From Pandoraea cepalis (GTDB taxonomy: Bacteria; Pseudomonadota; Gammaproteobacteria; Burkholderiales; Burkholderiaceae): a DNA stretch of 64,000 bases. This document shows, piece by piece, positions 41,618-50,341 of this stretch. The notes under the pieces are model-generated. The model made no database searches and was not told the origin of the DNA. It saw only the letters and a program-made list of their open reading frames with translations. The stretch is taken from the NCBI RefSeq assembly GCF_902459665.1, contig NZ_CABPSL010000014.1, positions 1-64,000 of the forward strand, given 5' to 3'. The position numbers and the translations under genes were made by a program. The stretch's first letter is position 1. Every line of letters starts with the position of its first letter.

Positions 41618-42685
41618 ATGAAGACTGTCGTTCCCCAAACGCTTCGCAAGCTTGCCCGCGCCGCGGCCATTTCGGTCGGTGTCGCCGGAACGGTATTCGG
41701 CGCCAGCGCTGCCTACGCCGACACCACGTTGTACGTCGGCGCTTACGGTGGTTCGTTTGAACAGATGCTCAAGAAGGACGTCATTCCCAGTTTCGAGCAG
41801 GCGAACCCCGGCACGAAGGTGGTGATCGTGCCCGGCGATTCGACGACCAACCTCGCGAAGTTGCAGGCGCAAAAAGGCAAGGCCGGCATGGATGTCGTCT
41901 TCCTCGATGACGGCCCCATGTACCAGGCCCTCCAGATGGGCTTTTGCGGCAAGCTCGCCGACGCGCCCGTCTATCACGATCTGTACGACATCGCGAAGTT
42001 CAAGGGCGGCAACGCCGTGGCGGCCGGCCTGATCGCCACAGGCATCGCCTACAACACGCGCGTGTTCCAGGCGAAGGGCTGGCCTGCGCCGACGTCGTGG
42101 CAGGACCTGTCGGATCCGAAGTACAAGGGCAGGCTCGTGATGCCGAGCATCAAGAACACGTATGGCCTGCACGGGCTGCTGGTCGAATCGAAGATCAACG
42201 GCGGCAGCGACAGCAACATCGAACCGGGCTTCCGCGCGATGGAGAAGATCGCGCCGAACGTGCTGTCGTTCGATCCGTCGCCGGGCAAGATCGCCGAGCT
42301 GTTCCAATCGGATGAGGTCGCCATCGCCGTGTGGGGCAACGGCCGCGTTCAGGCGTTGCGCCAACAGGGCATTCCGGCCGAGTTCGTGTATCCGAAGGAA
42401 GGGGCGGTGGCGCTTGCCATGGGCATGTGCGTGGTAGACAAATCCGCCAACGAAGCGCTGGCGCAGAAGTTCGTCCAAATGATTCTCTCGCCGCAGGCCC
42501 AGGCCATTCTTGCCGAAAGTGCAGGCGTTGCGCCGTCGAACAAGAAGACGCAACTCTCGATGGCGGTGGCTGCACGTGTGCCGTCGCCCGCACAGATCGA
42601 CAAGCTCATCCGTGTCGACTGGGATGTCGTCAACGCGAAGCGTGCTGAGTGGACGCAGCGCTGGAACCGTCAGATCGAGCGTTAA
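41618..42685 (+). CDS. ABC transporter substrate-binding protein (polyamine/opine-type)
   Basis: The 355-residue protein has a signal peptide of about 34 residues (cleavage after SAAYA) and a mature domain of the PotD/PotF-like extracellular binding family (LYVGAYGGSFEQML near the N terminus, VFLDDGPMYQALQ, GIAYNTRVF). Such proteins bind polyamines, opines or small amino acids. It is the first gene of an operon with an ATPase, two permeases and a three-subunit dehydrogenase. AAGGAG ten bases before the ATG is clear. The ligand is not evident. Confidence 0.9.
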   Translation: MKTVVPQTLRKLARAAAISVGVAGTVFGASAAYADTTLYVGAYGGSFEQMLKKDVIPSFEQANPGTKVVIVPGDSTTNLAKLQAQKGKAGMDVVFLDDGPMYQALQMGFCGKLADAPVYHDLYDIAKFKGGNAVAAGLIATGIAYNTRVFQAKGWPAPTSWQDLSDPKYKGRLVMPSIKNTYGLHGLLVESKINGGSDSNIEPGFRAMEKIAPNVLSFDPSPGKIAELFQSDEVAIAVWGNGRVQALRQQGIPAEFVYPKEGAVALAMGMCVVDKSANEALAQKFVQMILSPQAQAILAESAGVAPSNKKTQLSMAVAARVPSPAQIDKLIRVDWDVVNAKRAEWTQRWNRQIER

Positions 42686-42708
42686 GTCGCACGGAGACCC
42701 TAAGCGTC

Positions 42709-43788
42709 ATGAGCACTCCATATTTGCGTCTCGAGCAACTCGGCAAGCGCTTCGGTGAGACCGTCGCGGTCGAGGGCGTCGATCTTTCGATTGAACAGGG
42801 CGAATTCATTTCCCTGTTGGGCCCGTCCGGCTGCGGCAAGACCACCACGTTGCAGATGATCGCCGGATTCGTCGCCCCCAGCAGCGGTCGTATTCTGCTG
42901 GAGGGCCGCGACCTCACGCCGGTACCGCCGGAAAAGCGCGGACTCGGGATCGTGTTCCAGAGCTACGCGCTGTTCCCCCACATGACCGTGGCGCAGAACG
43001 TCGCGTTCGGTCTGGACATGCGCCGCGTGGACCCCGGGCAGAAGCAGCGCCGCGTGCAGGACGCGCTGGAGCTGGTGCATCTCGGCCAGCACGCGCAGCG
43101 TTATCCGCGCGAACTCTCAGGCGGCCAGCGTCAGCGTGTGGCGTTGGCCCGGGCGCTGGTGATCGCACCGCCCGTGCTGTTGCTCGACGAACCGCTCTCG
43201 AATCTCGACGCCAAGCTGCGTGAGCAGATGCAGGACGAGTTGCGCGCGATTCAACGCAAGGTCGGCACGACCACCGTCATGGTGACGCACGATCAGGCCG
43301 AGGCGCTTGCGATCAGCGATCGCGTGGTGTTGCTCAACGCTGGGCATGTGGTGCGCATCGATACGCCACATGAGGTCTATGAAGACCCGCGCGCCACGTT
43401 CGCCGCGCATTTCATCGGGCAGACCAATCTCATCTCCGGTCAACTCGATGTGCGCGGCGGCGTGGCGGTGCTCGACGCACAAGGGCACCGGCTCGCCGTG
43501 TCGCCCGCGCATGCGGGGCAGGCATCGGCGGCGCAGGGCAATGGCCCGGCGACATTCAGTCTGCGGCCAGAACGCATTCGCCTGACGTCGGCGACGGCGG
43601 GGCGGCTCGCGGGCCGAGTGGGCCAGCGCAGCTTCCACGGCAACCATTGGGTGCTTACCGTATCGACGGCCCTGGGCGAGCTGCGTGTGCTCGTGTCCAA
43701 CGATGGCGTGGTGGCAGCCAACGACGGCGAAGCGGTGGGGCTGGACTGGGCCGACGATGCCTTGCGTCTCGTGCGGGAGGGGGCATGA
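42709..43788 (+). CDS. ABC importer ATP-binding protein (PotA type)
   Basis: The 359-residue protein has Walker A GPSGCGKTT, signature LSGGQRQRVALA, Walker B VLLLDEPLSNLDA and the H-loop VTHDQAEAL, then a C-terminal TOBE regulatory domain (about residues 250-350), the PotA/UgpC arrangement. The start at 42709 follows the binding-protein gene by 23 bases, and its stop overlaps the first permease start by ATGA. It drives uptake by the adjacent permeases. Confidence 0.95.
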   Translation: MSTPYLRLEQLGKRFGETVAVEGVDLSIEQGEFISLLGPSGCGKTTTLQMIAGFVAPSSGRILLEGRDLTPVPPEKRGLGIVFQSYALFPHMTVAQNVAFGLDMRRVDPGQKQRRVQDALELVHLGQHAQRYPRELSGGQRQRVALARALVIAPPVLLLDEPLSNLDAKLREQMQDELRAIQRKVGTTTVMVTHDQAEALAISDRVVLLNAGHVVRIDTPHEVYEDPRATFAAHFIGQTNLISGQLDVRGGVAVLDAQGHRLAVSPAHAGQASAAQGNGPATFSLRPERIRLTSATAGRLAGRVGQRSFHGNHWVLTVSTALGELRVLVSNDGVVAANDGEAVGLDWADDALRLVREGA

Positions 43789-44723
43789 ATGCTGCGACGT
43801 CCACGCCACCGGAGGCATCGGCCATGCCGGAAATGAAAGCGACGGCGGCAATTTCGCCGGAGATCGCCAGCCAGCGCCGCGCGGCCTGGGCGCTCGTCAT
43901 GCCGGCGACGCTGTACTTCCTCGTGCTGCTCGCGGTACCGCTCGTCCTGACGTTCGTGTTGAGCCTGCATGGCTTCGACGCGAACCTGGGCGGCGTGCTG
44001 CCGACGATCTCGCTGCAGCACTATGCCGACATTCTCACGGACAGTTATTTCTACGAGATCTTCCTGCGCACCTTGCTGCTCTCGGTCGGCGTGACCGTGC
44101 TCTGCGTGCTGGTCGGCGTGCCCGAAGCTTACTTCCTGTTCCGCATGCGCGATCCGTGGCGCTCGCTCTGCCTGGTGCTCGTGCTCGGGCCGCTGCTCAT
44201 CTCGGTCGTTGTGCGAACGCTGGGTTGGTCGATCCTGCTGGGCCGCGAGGGGCTGGTGAACACGGTGCTCTTGAAGCTCGGGCTGATTGGACATCCCTTG
44301 CAGCTGCTCTTCACGATGGGCGCGGTGACGGTGGCGCTGGTGCATGTGCTGGTGCCGCTCATGGTGCTCTCGGTGTGGACCTCGCTCACCCGGCTCGATC
44401 CGGCCGTCGCGCATGCGGCGCGCTCGCTCGGGGCAGGGCGTGCGACGGTGATGTGGCGGGTGGTGTTGCCACAGATCACGCCGGGCATTCTCTCCGGCAG
44501 TCTGATCGTCTTCGCGTTGACGGCGAGCGCCTTCGCAACGCCGGCGCTGATTGGTGGCCGTCGCCTCAAAGTGGTCGCGACCACGGCTTACGACGAGTTC
44601 CTCGGTTCGCTGAACTGGCCGCTGGGGGCCGCGATTGCCATCGTCCTGCTGATCGTGAACGTGGCCATCATCACCGGATACAACCGCGCCATCGAGCGGC
44701 GCATTACGCGCCGTCTGGGCTGA
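43785..44723 (+). CDS. ABC importer permease (PotB type)
   Basis: The 312-residue protein has a 35-residue polar N terminus followed by about six membrane segments. Its cytoplasmic EAA loop reads HAARSLGAGRATVMWRVVLPQITPG, the contact site for the ATPase. It overlaps the ATPase gene by ATGA. It pairs with the next gene to make the importer channel. Confidence 0.93.
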   Translation: MNAATSTPPEASAMPEMKATAAISPEIASQRRAAWALVMPATLYFLVLLAVPLVLTFVLSLHGFDANLGGVLPTISLQHYADILTDSYFYEIFLRTLLLSVGVTVLCVLVGVPEAYFLFRMRDPWRSLCLVLVLGPLLISVVVRTLGWSILLGREGLVNTVLLKLGLIGHPLQLLFTMGAVTVALVHVLVPLMVLSVWTSLTRLDPAVAHAARSLGAGRATVMWRVVLPQITPGILSGSLIVFALTASAFATPALIGGRRLKVVATTAYDEFLGSLNWPLGAAIAIVLLIVNVAIITGYNRAIERRITRRLG

Positions 44724-44734
44724 GGGGAATGCAG

Positions 44735-45550
44735 ATGAATCAACAAGACTCTCGGTACGACCGCAATGGCGTGGGGGCGATCGCGTTTCACGTCGTGTTT
44801 CTCGTCTTCATCCTCGCGCCGCTGGTCGTGGTGTGTCTGGTCGCCTTCACGCCGGACGACTTCCTGTCCATTCCGACGCGGCACTTTTCGTTGCGCTGGT
44901 TCGCGTCGCTCATGAACGATGAAGACTTTCTGTCGGCGCTGCGCACGAGTCTGTGGCTGGGGGTGACGTCGGCCACCGTGTCGACGGTGTTGGCAGTGCC
45001 GGCGGCGATGGGGCTGGCGCGCTACCGCTTTCCGGGGCGCGCCGCGATCAACTCGTTCCTGCTCTCGCCGCTGATGATTCCGCCGGTGGTGCTCGGCATT
45101 GCGTTCCTGCGGCTGTTCACGTTGATGAACATGGGCGGCTCGTTCGTGAGCCTCGTCGCTTGCCACGCGCTGCTGATCTTCCCGTATGCGCTGCGCCTGA
45201 TCATGGCGGCGCTCGTGGGGCAGGCCGACGAAAGCGAACGTGCGGCGCGCTCGCTCGGCGCCGGGCGCTGGACGACGTTCCGCCGCATCACGCTACCGGC
45301 GATCCTGCCGGGGCTGGCGGGCGGATGGGTGCTCGCTTTCATCAACAGTTTCGACGAACTGACGGCCACGATCTTCGTGACGGCGCCCACCACGATCACC
45401 TTGCCGGTGCGCATCTACATGAACATGAGCGAGACAGTGGACCCGAGTGTGGCCGCCATCTCCACGCTGCTCATCGGGCTGACGTTGGCGGTGATGCTGA
45501 TCCTCGATCGCGTCTACGGGCTGAACAAGGTTCTGATCGGAAATCACTAA
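44735..45550 (+). CDS. ABC importer permease (PotC type)
   Basis: The 271-residue protein has six membrane segments and the EAA loop RAARSLGAGRWTTFRRITLPA. GAGGGG at 44722-44727 is 7 bases from the ATG at 44735 and only one base from the ATG at 44729, so the later Met is preferred. It is the second channel half, 11 bases after the first permease and 3 bases before the oxidoreductase gene. Confidence 0.93.
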   Translation: MNQQDSRYDRNGVGAIAFHVVFLVFILAPLVVVCLVAFTPDDFLSIPTRHFSLRWFASLMNDEDFLSALRTSLWLGVTSATVSTVLAVPAAMGLARYRFPGRAAINSFLLSPLMIPPVVLGIAFLRLFTLMNMGGSFVSLVACHALLIFPYALRLIMAALVGQADESERAARSLGAGRWTTFRRITLPAILPGLAGGWVLAFINSFDELTATIFVTAPTTITLPVRIYMNMSETVDPSVAAISTLLIGLTLAVMLILDRVYGLNKVLIGNH

Positions 45551-45553
45551 ATC

Positions 45554-46654
45554 ATGCAAAAAACGTACGATATCGCCGTCATCGGCGGCGGCCTGGTCGG
45601 CATGGCGATTGCCTACGGGCTTGCCAAGCGCGGGCAACGCGTCGTCGTGTGCGATGGCGAAGACAACTCGCTGCGAGCCGCACGCGGCAACTTCGGACTG
45701 GTCTGGGTGCAGGGCAAAGGCGGCACGTGCACGGACTATGCCCGCTGGTCGCTGCACTCCGCCAACCTGTGGCAGAACCTGGCTGACGAGCTCTTCGCAC
45801 GCACCGGCGTTTCCATCGGCTTTCAACGTCCCGGCGGGTTCAACATCGCCCAGACGCCGGAGGAGCTGGCGAGCAAGGTCGAGAACATGCGCAAGCTGCA
45901 GGAGGCCGAACCGACCCTCCGGTACGAAGTGCTCGATCACAAGGCGCTTGCCGAGCGTCTGCCGGCCATCGGCCCCGACGTGGTGGGTGCCATCTATTCT
46001 CCGAACGACGGTCACGTCAGCCCGCTTTATACGCTGCGCGCGCTATTCGCCGCGTTCGAGCAGGCGGGCGGCGAGTATGCACCGAACCTGCGTGTGACCG
46101 ATATTCGTCAGACGGGCAGCGCGTTTCGCGTGAGCATGGGCGACGTGTCGCTGGAAGCCGGCCGCGTCGTGCTTGCGGCCGGTCTGGGCAATCGCGATCT
46201 CGCGCCGATGGTGGGTCTACGCGCGCCAGTCAAACCGTTGCGCGGCCAGATCATCGTGACCGAGCGCGTCAAGCCGTTTCTCGACTATCCGACCATCTAC
46301 GTGCGTCAGACCGTCGAGGGCTCGGTCATGCTTGGCGACTCGGCCGAAGACGTGGGCTTCAACGACGGTGTGACGCCCGACGTGCTCGCCGATATCGCCC
46401 GGCGCGGTATTGCACCGTTCCCGCTGCTCAAGAACGTGCGCGTGGTGCGCGCGTGGGGGGCGTTGCGGGTGATGACGGACGACGGTCTGCCGATCTACGA
46501 GGCCTCCGAGGCCTGTCCGGGCGCGTTCCTCGCGACCTGTCACAGCGGCGTGACGCTTGCCGCTGCGCATTGTGAAACCCTCGCGCCGTGGATTCTCGGC
46601 GCGCCGCGTCCTGCGCTACTGGATCATTTCTATGCCAAACGTTTCGCTGCTTAA
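45554..46654 (+). CDS. FAD-dependent oxidoreductase, DAO family (subunit B of an opine/D-amino-acid-type dehydrogenase)
   Basis: The 366-residue protein begins with an FAD-binding fold (DIAVIGGGLVGMAIAYGLAKRG) and has the DAO family C-terminal GDSAEDVGF and THCHSGVTLA-like segment (ATCHSGVTLAAAHCE). Its closest functional pattern is the beta subunit of heteromeric dehydrogenases (opine oxidase OoxB/NoxB, D-hydroxyproline and L-proline dehydrogenases, HcnC). The [2Fe-2S] and NAD(P)/FAD subunits follow directly. It should oxidise an amine or imino acid to an imine and pass electrons to the respiratory chain. It overlaps the next gene by 23 bases. Confidence 0.88.
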   Translation: MQKTYDIAVIGGGLVGMAIAYGLAKRGQRVVVCDGEDNSLRAARGNFGLVWVQGKGGTCTDYARWSLHSANLWQNLADELFARTGVSIGFQRPGGFNIAQTPEELASKVENMRKLQEAEPTLRYEVLDHKALAERLPAIGPDVVGAIYSPNDGHVSPLYTLRALFAAFEQAGGEYAPNLRVTDIRQTGSAFRVSMGDVSLEAGRVVLAAGLGNRDLAPMVGLRAPVKPLRGQIIVTERVKPFLDYPTIYVRQTVEGSVMLGDSAEDVGFNDGVTPDVLADIARRGIAPFPLLKNVRVVRAWGALRVMTDDGLPIYEASEACPGAFLATCHSGVTLAAAHCETLAPWILGAPRPALLDHFYAKRFAA

Positions 46655-46940
46655 GTCGCTGGCGCGCAAGGATGGCGCGACGGTGAAAGTATTTATCGAG
46701 GGCACGCCGGTCGATGTGCCGAGCGACATGAGTGTGGCGGCCGCGCTGCTCTTCGTGGGCGTGACAGCGTGTCGGACCACACCGGTCACCGGCAGCGATC
46801 GCGCGCCGTTCTGCATGATGGGCGTGTGCTTCGATTGTCTCGTCGAGATCGACGGCGTGCCCAACCGGCAGGGGTGCATGACACCGGTGCGCGAAGGCAT
46901 GCAGGTGCGTCGAATGAACGGTGCGAGGAGTGTGGCATGA
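46632..46940 (+). CDS. (2Fe-2S)-binding small subunit (Fer2_4 family)
   Basis: The 102-residue protein has a single ferredoxin-like domain. The Cys set is C-x4-C-x2-C-x12-C (around APFCMMGVCFDC), the plant-type cluster pattern of the small subunit in OoxA/HcnA-like dehydrogenases. Another Cys (TACRTT) lies upstream. It overlaps the oxidoreductase genes on both sides, consistent with a stable three-subunit complex. Confidence 0.9.
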   Translation: MPNVSLLKSLARKDGATVKVFIEGTPVDVPSDMSVAAALLFVGVTACRTTPVTGSDRAPFCMMGVCFDCLVEIDGVPNRQGCMTPVREGMQVRRMNGARSVA

Positions 46941-48370
46941 GCACGAAAGTCGTGGATTTGTTGGTCGTCGGGGCTGGGCCTGCAGGATTGGCGGCGGCGC
47001 TCGAAGCGAAGCGTCATGGGCTCGAGCCGCTCGTCGTCGATGAGAACGGGTTGCCCGGCGGACAGATTTATCGCAGCGTGAGCCGCTCGCCGCTGGCCGA
47101 CCCGGGCGTGCTCGGGCCGGACTATCTTCGTGGGCGTGGGCTCGTGGATGCCTTTACGTCGGCCGGCATCGCCTATTGGCCGCAGACGCTCGCGTGGCAG
47201 ATCGGCGCGGACAGACGCGTGTCGGTCACCCGCCAGGGCGCGGGCGGCGGAACGCTGCAGATCGAGGCCGGCGCCATCGTGCTCGCTGGCGGCGCGCAAG
47301 AACGACCGTTCCCGATTCCCGGCTGGACGTTGCCCGGCGTAATGGGCGTGGGGGCGGCGCAAACGTTGCTCAAGGCGTCGGCGCTGGTGCCCGACTCCCC
47401 GGCGGTGCTCGCCGGCTGCGGCCCATTGCTCTATCTGTTTGCCTGGCAGCTCATCAATGCCGGCGTGCCGGTACGCGCCATTCTCGACACGGCCGAGGCA
47501 AGCGGGCGCCGCGAGGCGTTGCGTCACGCGGGCGGGGCGTTGCGCGCGCCGTCGTATCTGATGAAGGGCTTCAAGCTGCTGCGGGCCATTCGTGCGGCGG
47601 GCGTGCGGCACGTCAAACATGTCGAAGCGCTGCGCGTGCTGGGAACCACGCACGCCGAGGGCATCGAGTATGTCGCGGGCGGGCGTGCCGAGCGCATCGA
47701 CACGTCGCTGGTGTTGCTGCATCAAGGGGTGATTCCGAACACGCAGGTCACGCGCTCGATCGGGTGCGAGCATGCGTGGGACGACGCGCAACTGTGTTGG
47801 CATCCGAAGACGGACGCCTGGGGCGAGACGAGCCTGCCGGGCATCTTCGTCGCGGGGGACGGTGCGGGTATCGCCGGTGCGCTTGCCGCCGAACCGTCGG
47901 GACGACTCGCTGCCGTGCAGGCCGCGGTGAAGCTCGGCAAGCTCGACGCGGCGAAGCGCGACTCGCGCGCGCTGTCGCTGCGCCGTGAGCTGGCGGCACA
48001 TACGGCGATCCGCCCGTTCCTCGATGCGCTGTACCGGCCGGCCGAGGCGTTTCGCATACCGGCCGACGACAGCACCCTCGTGTGTCGCTGCGAGGAGGTG
48101 ACGGCGGGCGACGTGCGGCGCATGGCGGGCTTGGGCTGTGTCGGTCCGAATCAGACGAAGAGTTTTTCGCGTTGCGGCATGGGGCCATGTCAAGGCCGGT
48201 TCTGCGGCTTGACCGTGGCCGAACTGCTGGCGCAATCGCAGGGCTGTGCGGTGCCGGAGGTCGGGTACTATCGCATCCGTCCTCCCATCAAGCCGGTGAC
48301 GTTGGGCGAGTTGGCCACCGCGGTCGACGGCGCCGACGTCCTGAGCGAACGTGCCGGCTTTCCCAAGTAG
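46937..48370 (+). CDS. NAD(P)/FAD-dependent oxidoreductase (subunit A; OoxA/HcnB-like)
   Basis: The 477-residue protein has a first dinucleotide fold (DLLVVGAGPAGLAAALEA), a second one (PAVLAGCGPLLYL) and a C-terminal BFD-like domain with four Cys (CRCEEV, then SRCGMGPCQGRFC) for another [2Fe-2S] cluster. This is the alpha subunit of opine-oxidase and hydroxyproline-dehydrogenase type enzymes. The ATG at 46937 overlaps the small-subunit stop. It completes the A/B/G-type complex. Confidence 0.9.
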   Translation: MSTKVVDLLVVGAGPAGLAAALEAKRHGLEPLVVDENGLPGGQIYRSVSRSPLADPGVLGPDYLRGRGLVDAFTSAGIAYWPQTLAWQIGADRRVSVTRQGAGGGTLQIEAGAIVLAGGAQERPFPIPGWTLPGVMGVGAAQTLLKASALVPDSPAVLAGCGPLLYLFAWQLINAGVPVRAILDTAEASGRREALRHAGGALRAPSYLMKGFKLLRAIRAAGVRHVKHVEALRVLGTTHAEGIEYVAGGRAERIDTSLVLLHQGVIPNTQVTRSIGCEHAWDDAQLCWHPKTDAWGETSLPGIFVAGDGAGIAGALAAEPSGRLAAVQAAVKLGKLDAAKRDSRALSLRRELAAHTAIRPFLDALYRPAEAFRIPADDSTLVCRCEEVTAGDVRRMAGLGCVGPNQTKSFSRCGMGPCQGRFCGLTVAELLAQSQGCAVPEVGYYRIRPPIKPVTLGELATAVDGADVLSERAGFPK

Positions 48371-48428
48371 GTGAGGGGACTCGCGCCTCCCACCCGCTAC
48401 TTTTTTGATTCTTTTGGAGATGTGGTTA

Positions 48429-48785
48429 ATGAGCGATATTCAACGCCATCACACGAACGCACGGATGAGCCGTGTCGTGGTGCATAACGGGACGGTCTAC
48501 ATCGGCGGCCAGACTGCAGACGATCGCAGTCAGGACATCACGGGGCAGACGCAACAAGTGCTCGCAAAGATCGATGGTTATCTGAAGGATGCCGGCATCG
48601 ACAAGTCGCGTTTGCTCTCGGCGCAGGTCTGGGTGAAGGACATCGAGGCCGACTTCGCCGGCATGAACGCCGTGTGGGATGCGTGGACGAGCCCGGGCAA
48701 TACCCCGACGCGCGCTACGGTAGAGGCGCGTCTGGCAGCGCCCGATCTGCTCGTCGAGATTGCCGTGATCGCCGCTGCCAAGTAA
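48429..48785 (+). CDS. RidA-family enamine/imine deaminase
   Basis: The 118-residue protein is of the RidA (YjgF/YER057c/UK114) family. It has VHNGTVYIGGQTADD, the trimer-core LLSAQVWVKDI, and the active-site Arg in PTRATVEARL. RidA proteins hydrolyse reactive 2-imino acids to keto acids and ammonia. Its place at the end of a flavin-dehydrogenase operon fits this role directly: the dehydrogenase makes the imine that RidA clears. GGAG precedes the ATG at 48429. A large hairpin follows. Confidence 0.92.
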   Translation: MSDIQRHHTNARMSRVVVHNGTVYIGGQTADDRSQDITGQTQQVLAKIDGYLKDAGIDKSRLLSAQVWVKDIEADFAGMNAVWDAWTSPGNTPTRATVEARLAAPDLLVEIAVIAAAK

Positions 48786-48813
48786 TCGGCAATAACCGCA
48801 CGGTGTACGAACG

Positions 48814-48897
48814 AAAGGCCCGCGAGTGTTGAATTGAACCCCGAGAATCGGACGTGGATCCGACGCTTTGGGGGCAGTTCAGTATTCGCGGGCCTTT
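48814..48897. terminator. Long bidirectional terminator-like hairpin
   Basis: AAAGGCCCGCGA (48814-48825) and TCGCGGGCCTTT (48886-48897) are perfect 12-base arms. Between them is partly paired sequence with an inner stem around TCGGA/TCCGA. The + strand continues TTTT and the - strand has an A/T-rich end, so it can stop both ridA and the convergent MFS gene. The 60-base inner part is unusually long for a terminator. Confidence 0.75.
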
Positions 48898-48931
48898 TGA
48901 CTCTTTTCGGGCTATGAAAACTGCCGAGGGC

Positions 48932-50248
48932 TTACTCCGGCACCGCCATCGACGCCGGCGCGCGATAGATGGACTTCTTCCATTGCAGCCCAATGAGGCA
49001 AACCAGCGACACGGCGGCAAGGGCGCTGTAGAACAGTGCCAGCGGCCACCACTGTCCCGGCCACGCGTGGGCCAGCACGGTGCCGATCAATGGCGTCAGA
49101 CCGCCGGCGATCGCCGCGCAGCACTGGTACGACAACGAAATGGCGGAGTAGCGATAGCGTACGTCAAACGCATCGGTCATGAGCCCAGCCATCACGGCAT
49201 ACGAACCCGACATGCACACCACCGCAATCCCGATGCCGATGACGATGGCCACAGGCCGCCCCGTCGACACCAGGGCGAACATGGGATACGGCGACAGCAT
49301 CGCGAGCCCGGCGGCCCACGCGAGAAACTTGACCGGCCCGACGCGCTGCGCGATCCACCCGGAAAAGAGCTGGTTGAAGAAGTGAACGAACGCCACCACG
49401 AACAGGCAGTCCAGGATCATCTCGCGACTCAAGCCAAGCGTCTGGGTGGTGAAGCTGAGCATGAATGTGTTGAGGAACCATGCGCCGGCCACGCCGATCA
49501 CGTTCGCGCCCAGGCACAGCAGGACGGTGCCCCATGCATTGCGCAGCACGTCGACGATGGGAAGGCGCGCGGGCTTCTCCCGTTCGATGGCTGCAGTGAA
49601 CTCCGGGGACTCCGATACGCTCGCGCGGATGAATACACCAATGACGAGCAGTACCGCGCTGGCCAGGAAGGGCAGGCGCCAGCCCCAGCCCATCAGCGTT
49701 TCGCGCGGAAGATGTCCCACCGTCTTGAAAGCGAGCAGCGCGAGAATCAATCCGGCTGGGCTGCCGAGCTGAGCGAATGACGCAAGGAAGGTGCGCTTGC
49801 GTTGCGGCGCATGCTCGCCCGCCATCAGCACCGCGCCGCCCCATTCGCCGCCGATCGCAATGCCCTGGGCGATGCGCAGCACGACGAGCAGCGTGGGCGC
49901 CAGTACCCCGACGCTCGCATAAGTCGGCAGGAAACCGATGCCGACCGTGCCGATCCCCATGATCGCCAGCGTGGCGACCAAGGCTTTCTTTCGGCCGATC
50001 CGGTCGCCGATGTGGCCAAAGATCAAGCCCCCGAACGGACGCGCGAAGAACCCGACCGCAAACGTGCCGAACGATGCCAGCGTGGCGTAGAACGGATCGC
50101 CTTGCGGGAAGAAAAGCTTGTTGAAAATGAGCGCCGACGCCATCGCATAGATATAGAAGTCATACCATTCGATGGTGGTGCCGACGAAAGCGGCGAAGGC
50201 GGCACGGCCCGGCTGACGCGCCGGGCTGCCCTGAGCGTGGTTCTGCAT
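48932..50248 (-). CDS. MFS transporter, metabolite:proton symporter (MHS) family
   Basis: The 438-residue protein has 12 membrane segments and the MHS/ProP-type signatures FVGTTIEWYDFYIY at the N terminus, GHIGDRIGRKK between segments 2 and 3, and GIAIGGEWGGAVLM. Such carriers take up organic acids (citrate, alpha-ketoglutarate, dicarboxylates) with protons. It is 93 bases downstream of a CoA-transferase gene on the same strand, so the substrate is probably the acid that the CoA-transferase activates. Confidence 0.9.
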   Translation of the reverse strand: MQNHAQGSPARQPGRAAFAAFVGTTIEWYDFYIYAMASALIFNKLFFPQGDPFYATLASFGTFAVGFFARPFGGLIFGHIGDRIGRKKALVATLAIMGIGTVGIGFLPTYASVGVLAPTLLVVLRIAQGIAIGGEWGGAVLMAGEHAPQRKRTFLASFAQLGSPAGLILALLAFKTVGHLPRETLMGWGWRLPFLASAVLLVIGVFIRASVSESPEFTAAIEREKPARLPIVDVLRNAWGTVLLCLGANVIGVAGAWFLNTFMLSFTTQTLGLSREMILDCLFVVAFVHFFNQLFSGWIAQRVGPVKFLAWAAGLAMLSPYPMFALVSTGRPVAIVIGIGIAVVCMSGSYAVMAGLMTDAFDVRYRYSAISLSYQCCAAIAGGLTPLIGTVLAHAWPGQWWPLALFYSALAAVSLVCLIGLQWKKSIYRAPASMAVPE

Positions 50249-50341
50249 GAAATGTCTCCAGGTAAGGATGGCCGGTCTCGATCGCCGGCTTGTTTCGAAT
50301 GGGGGCTTCGAATGCGTGTTTCGGATGATCGGTCAGCGCGT

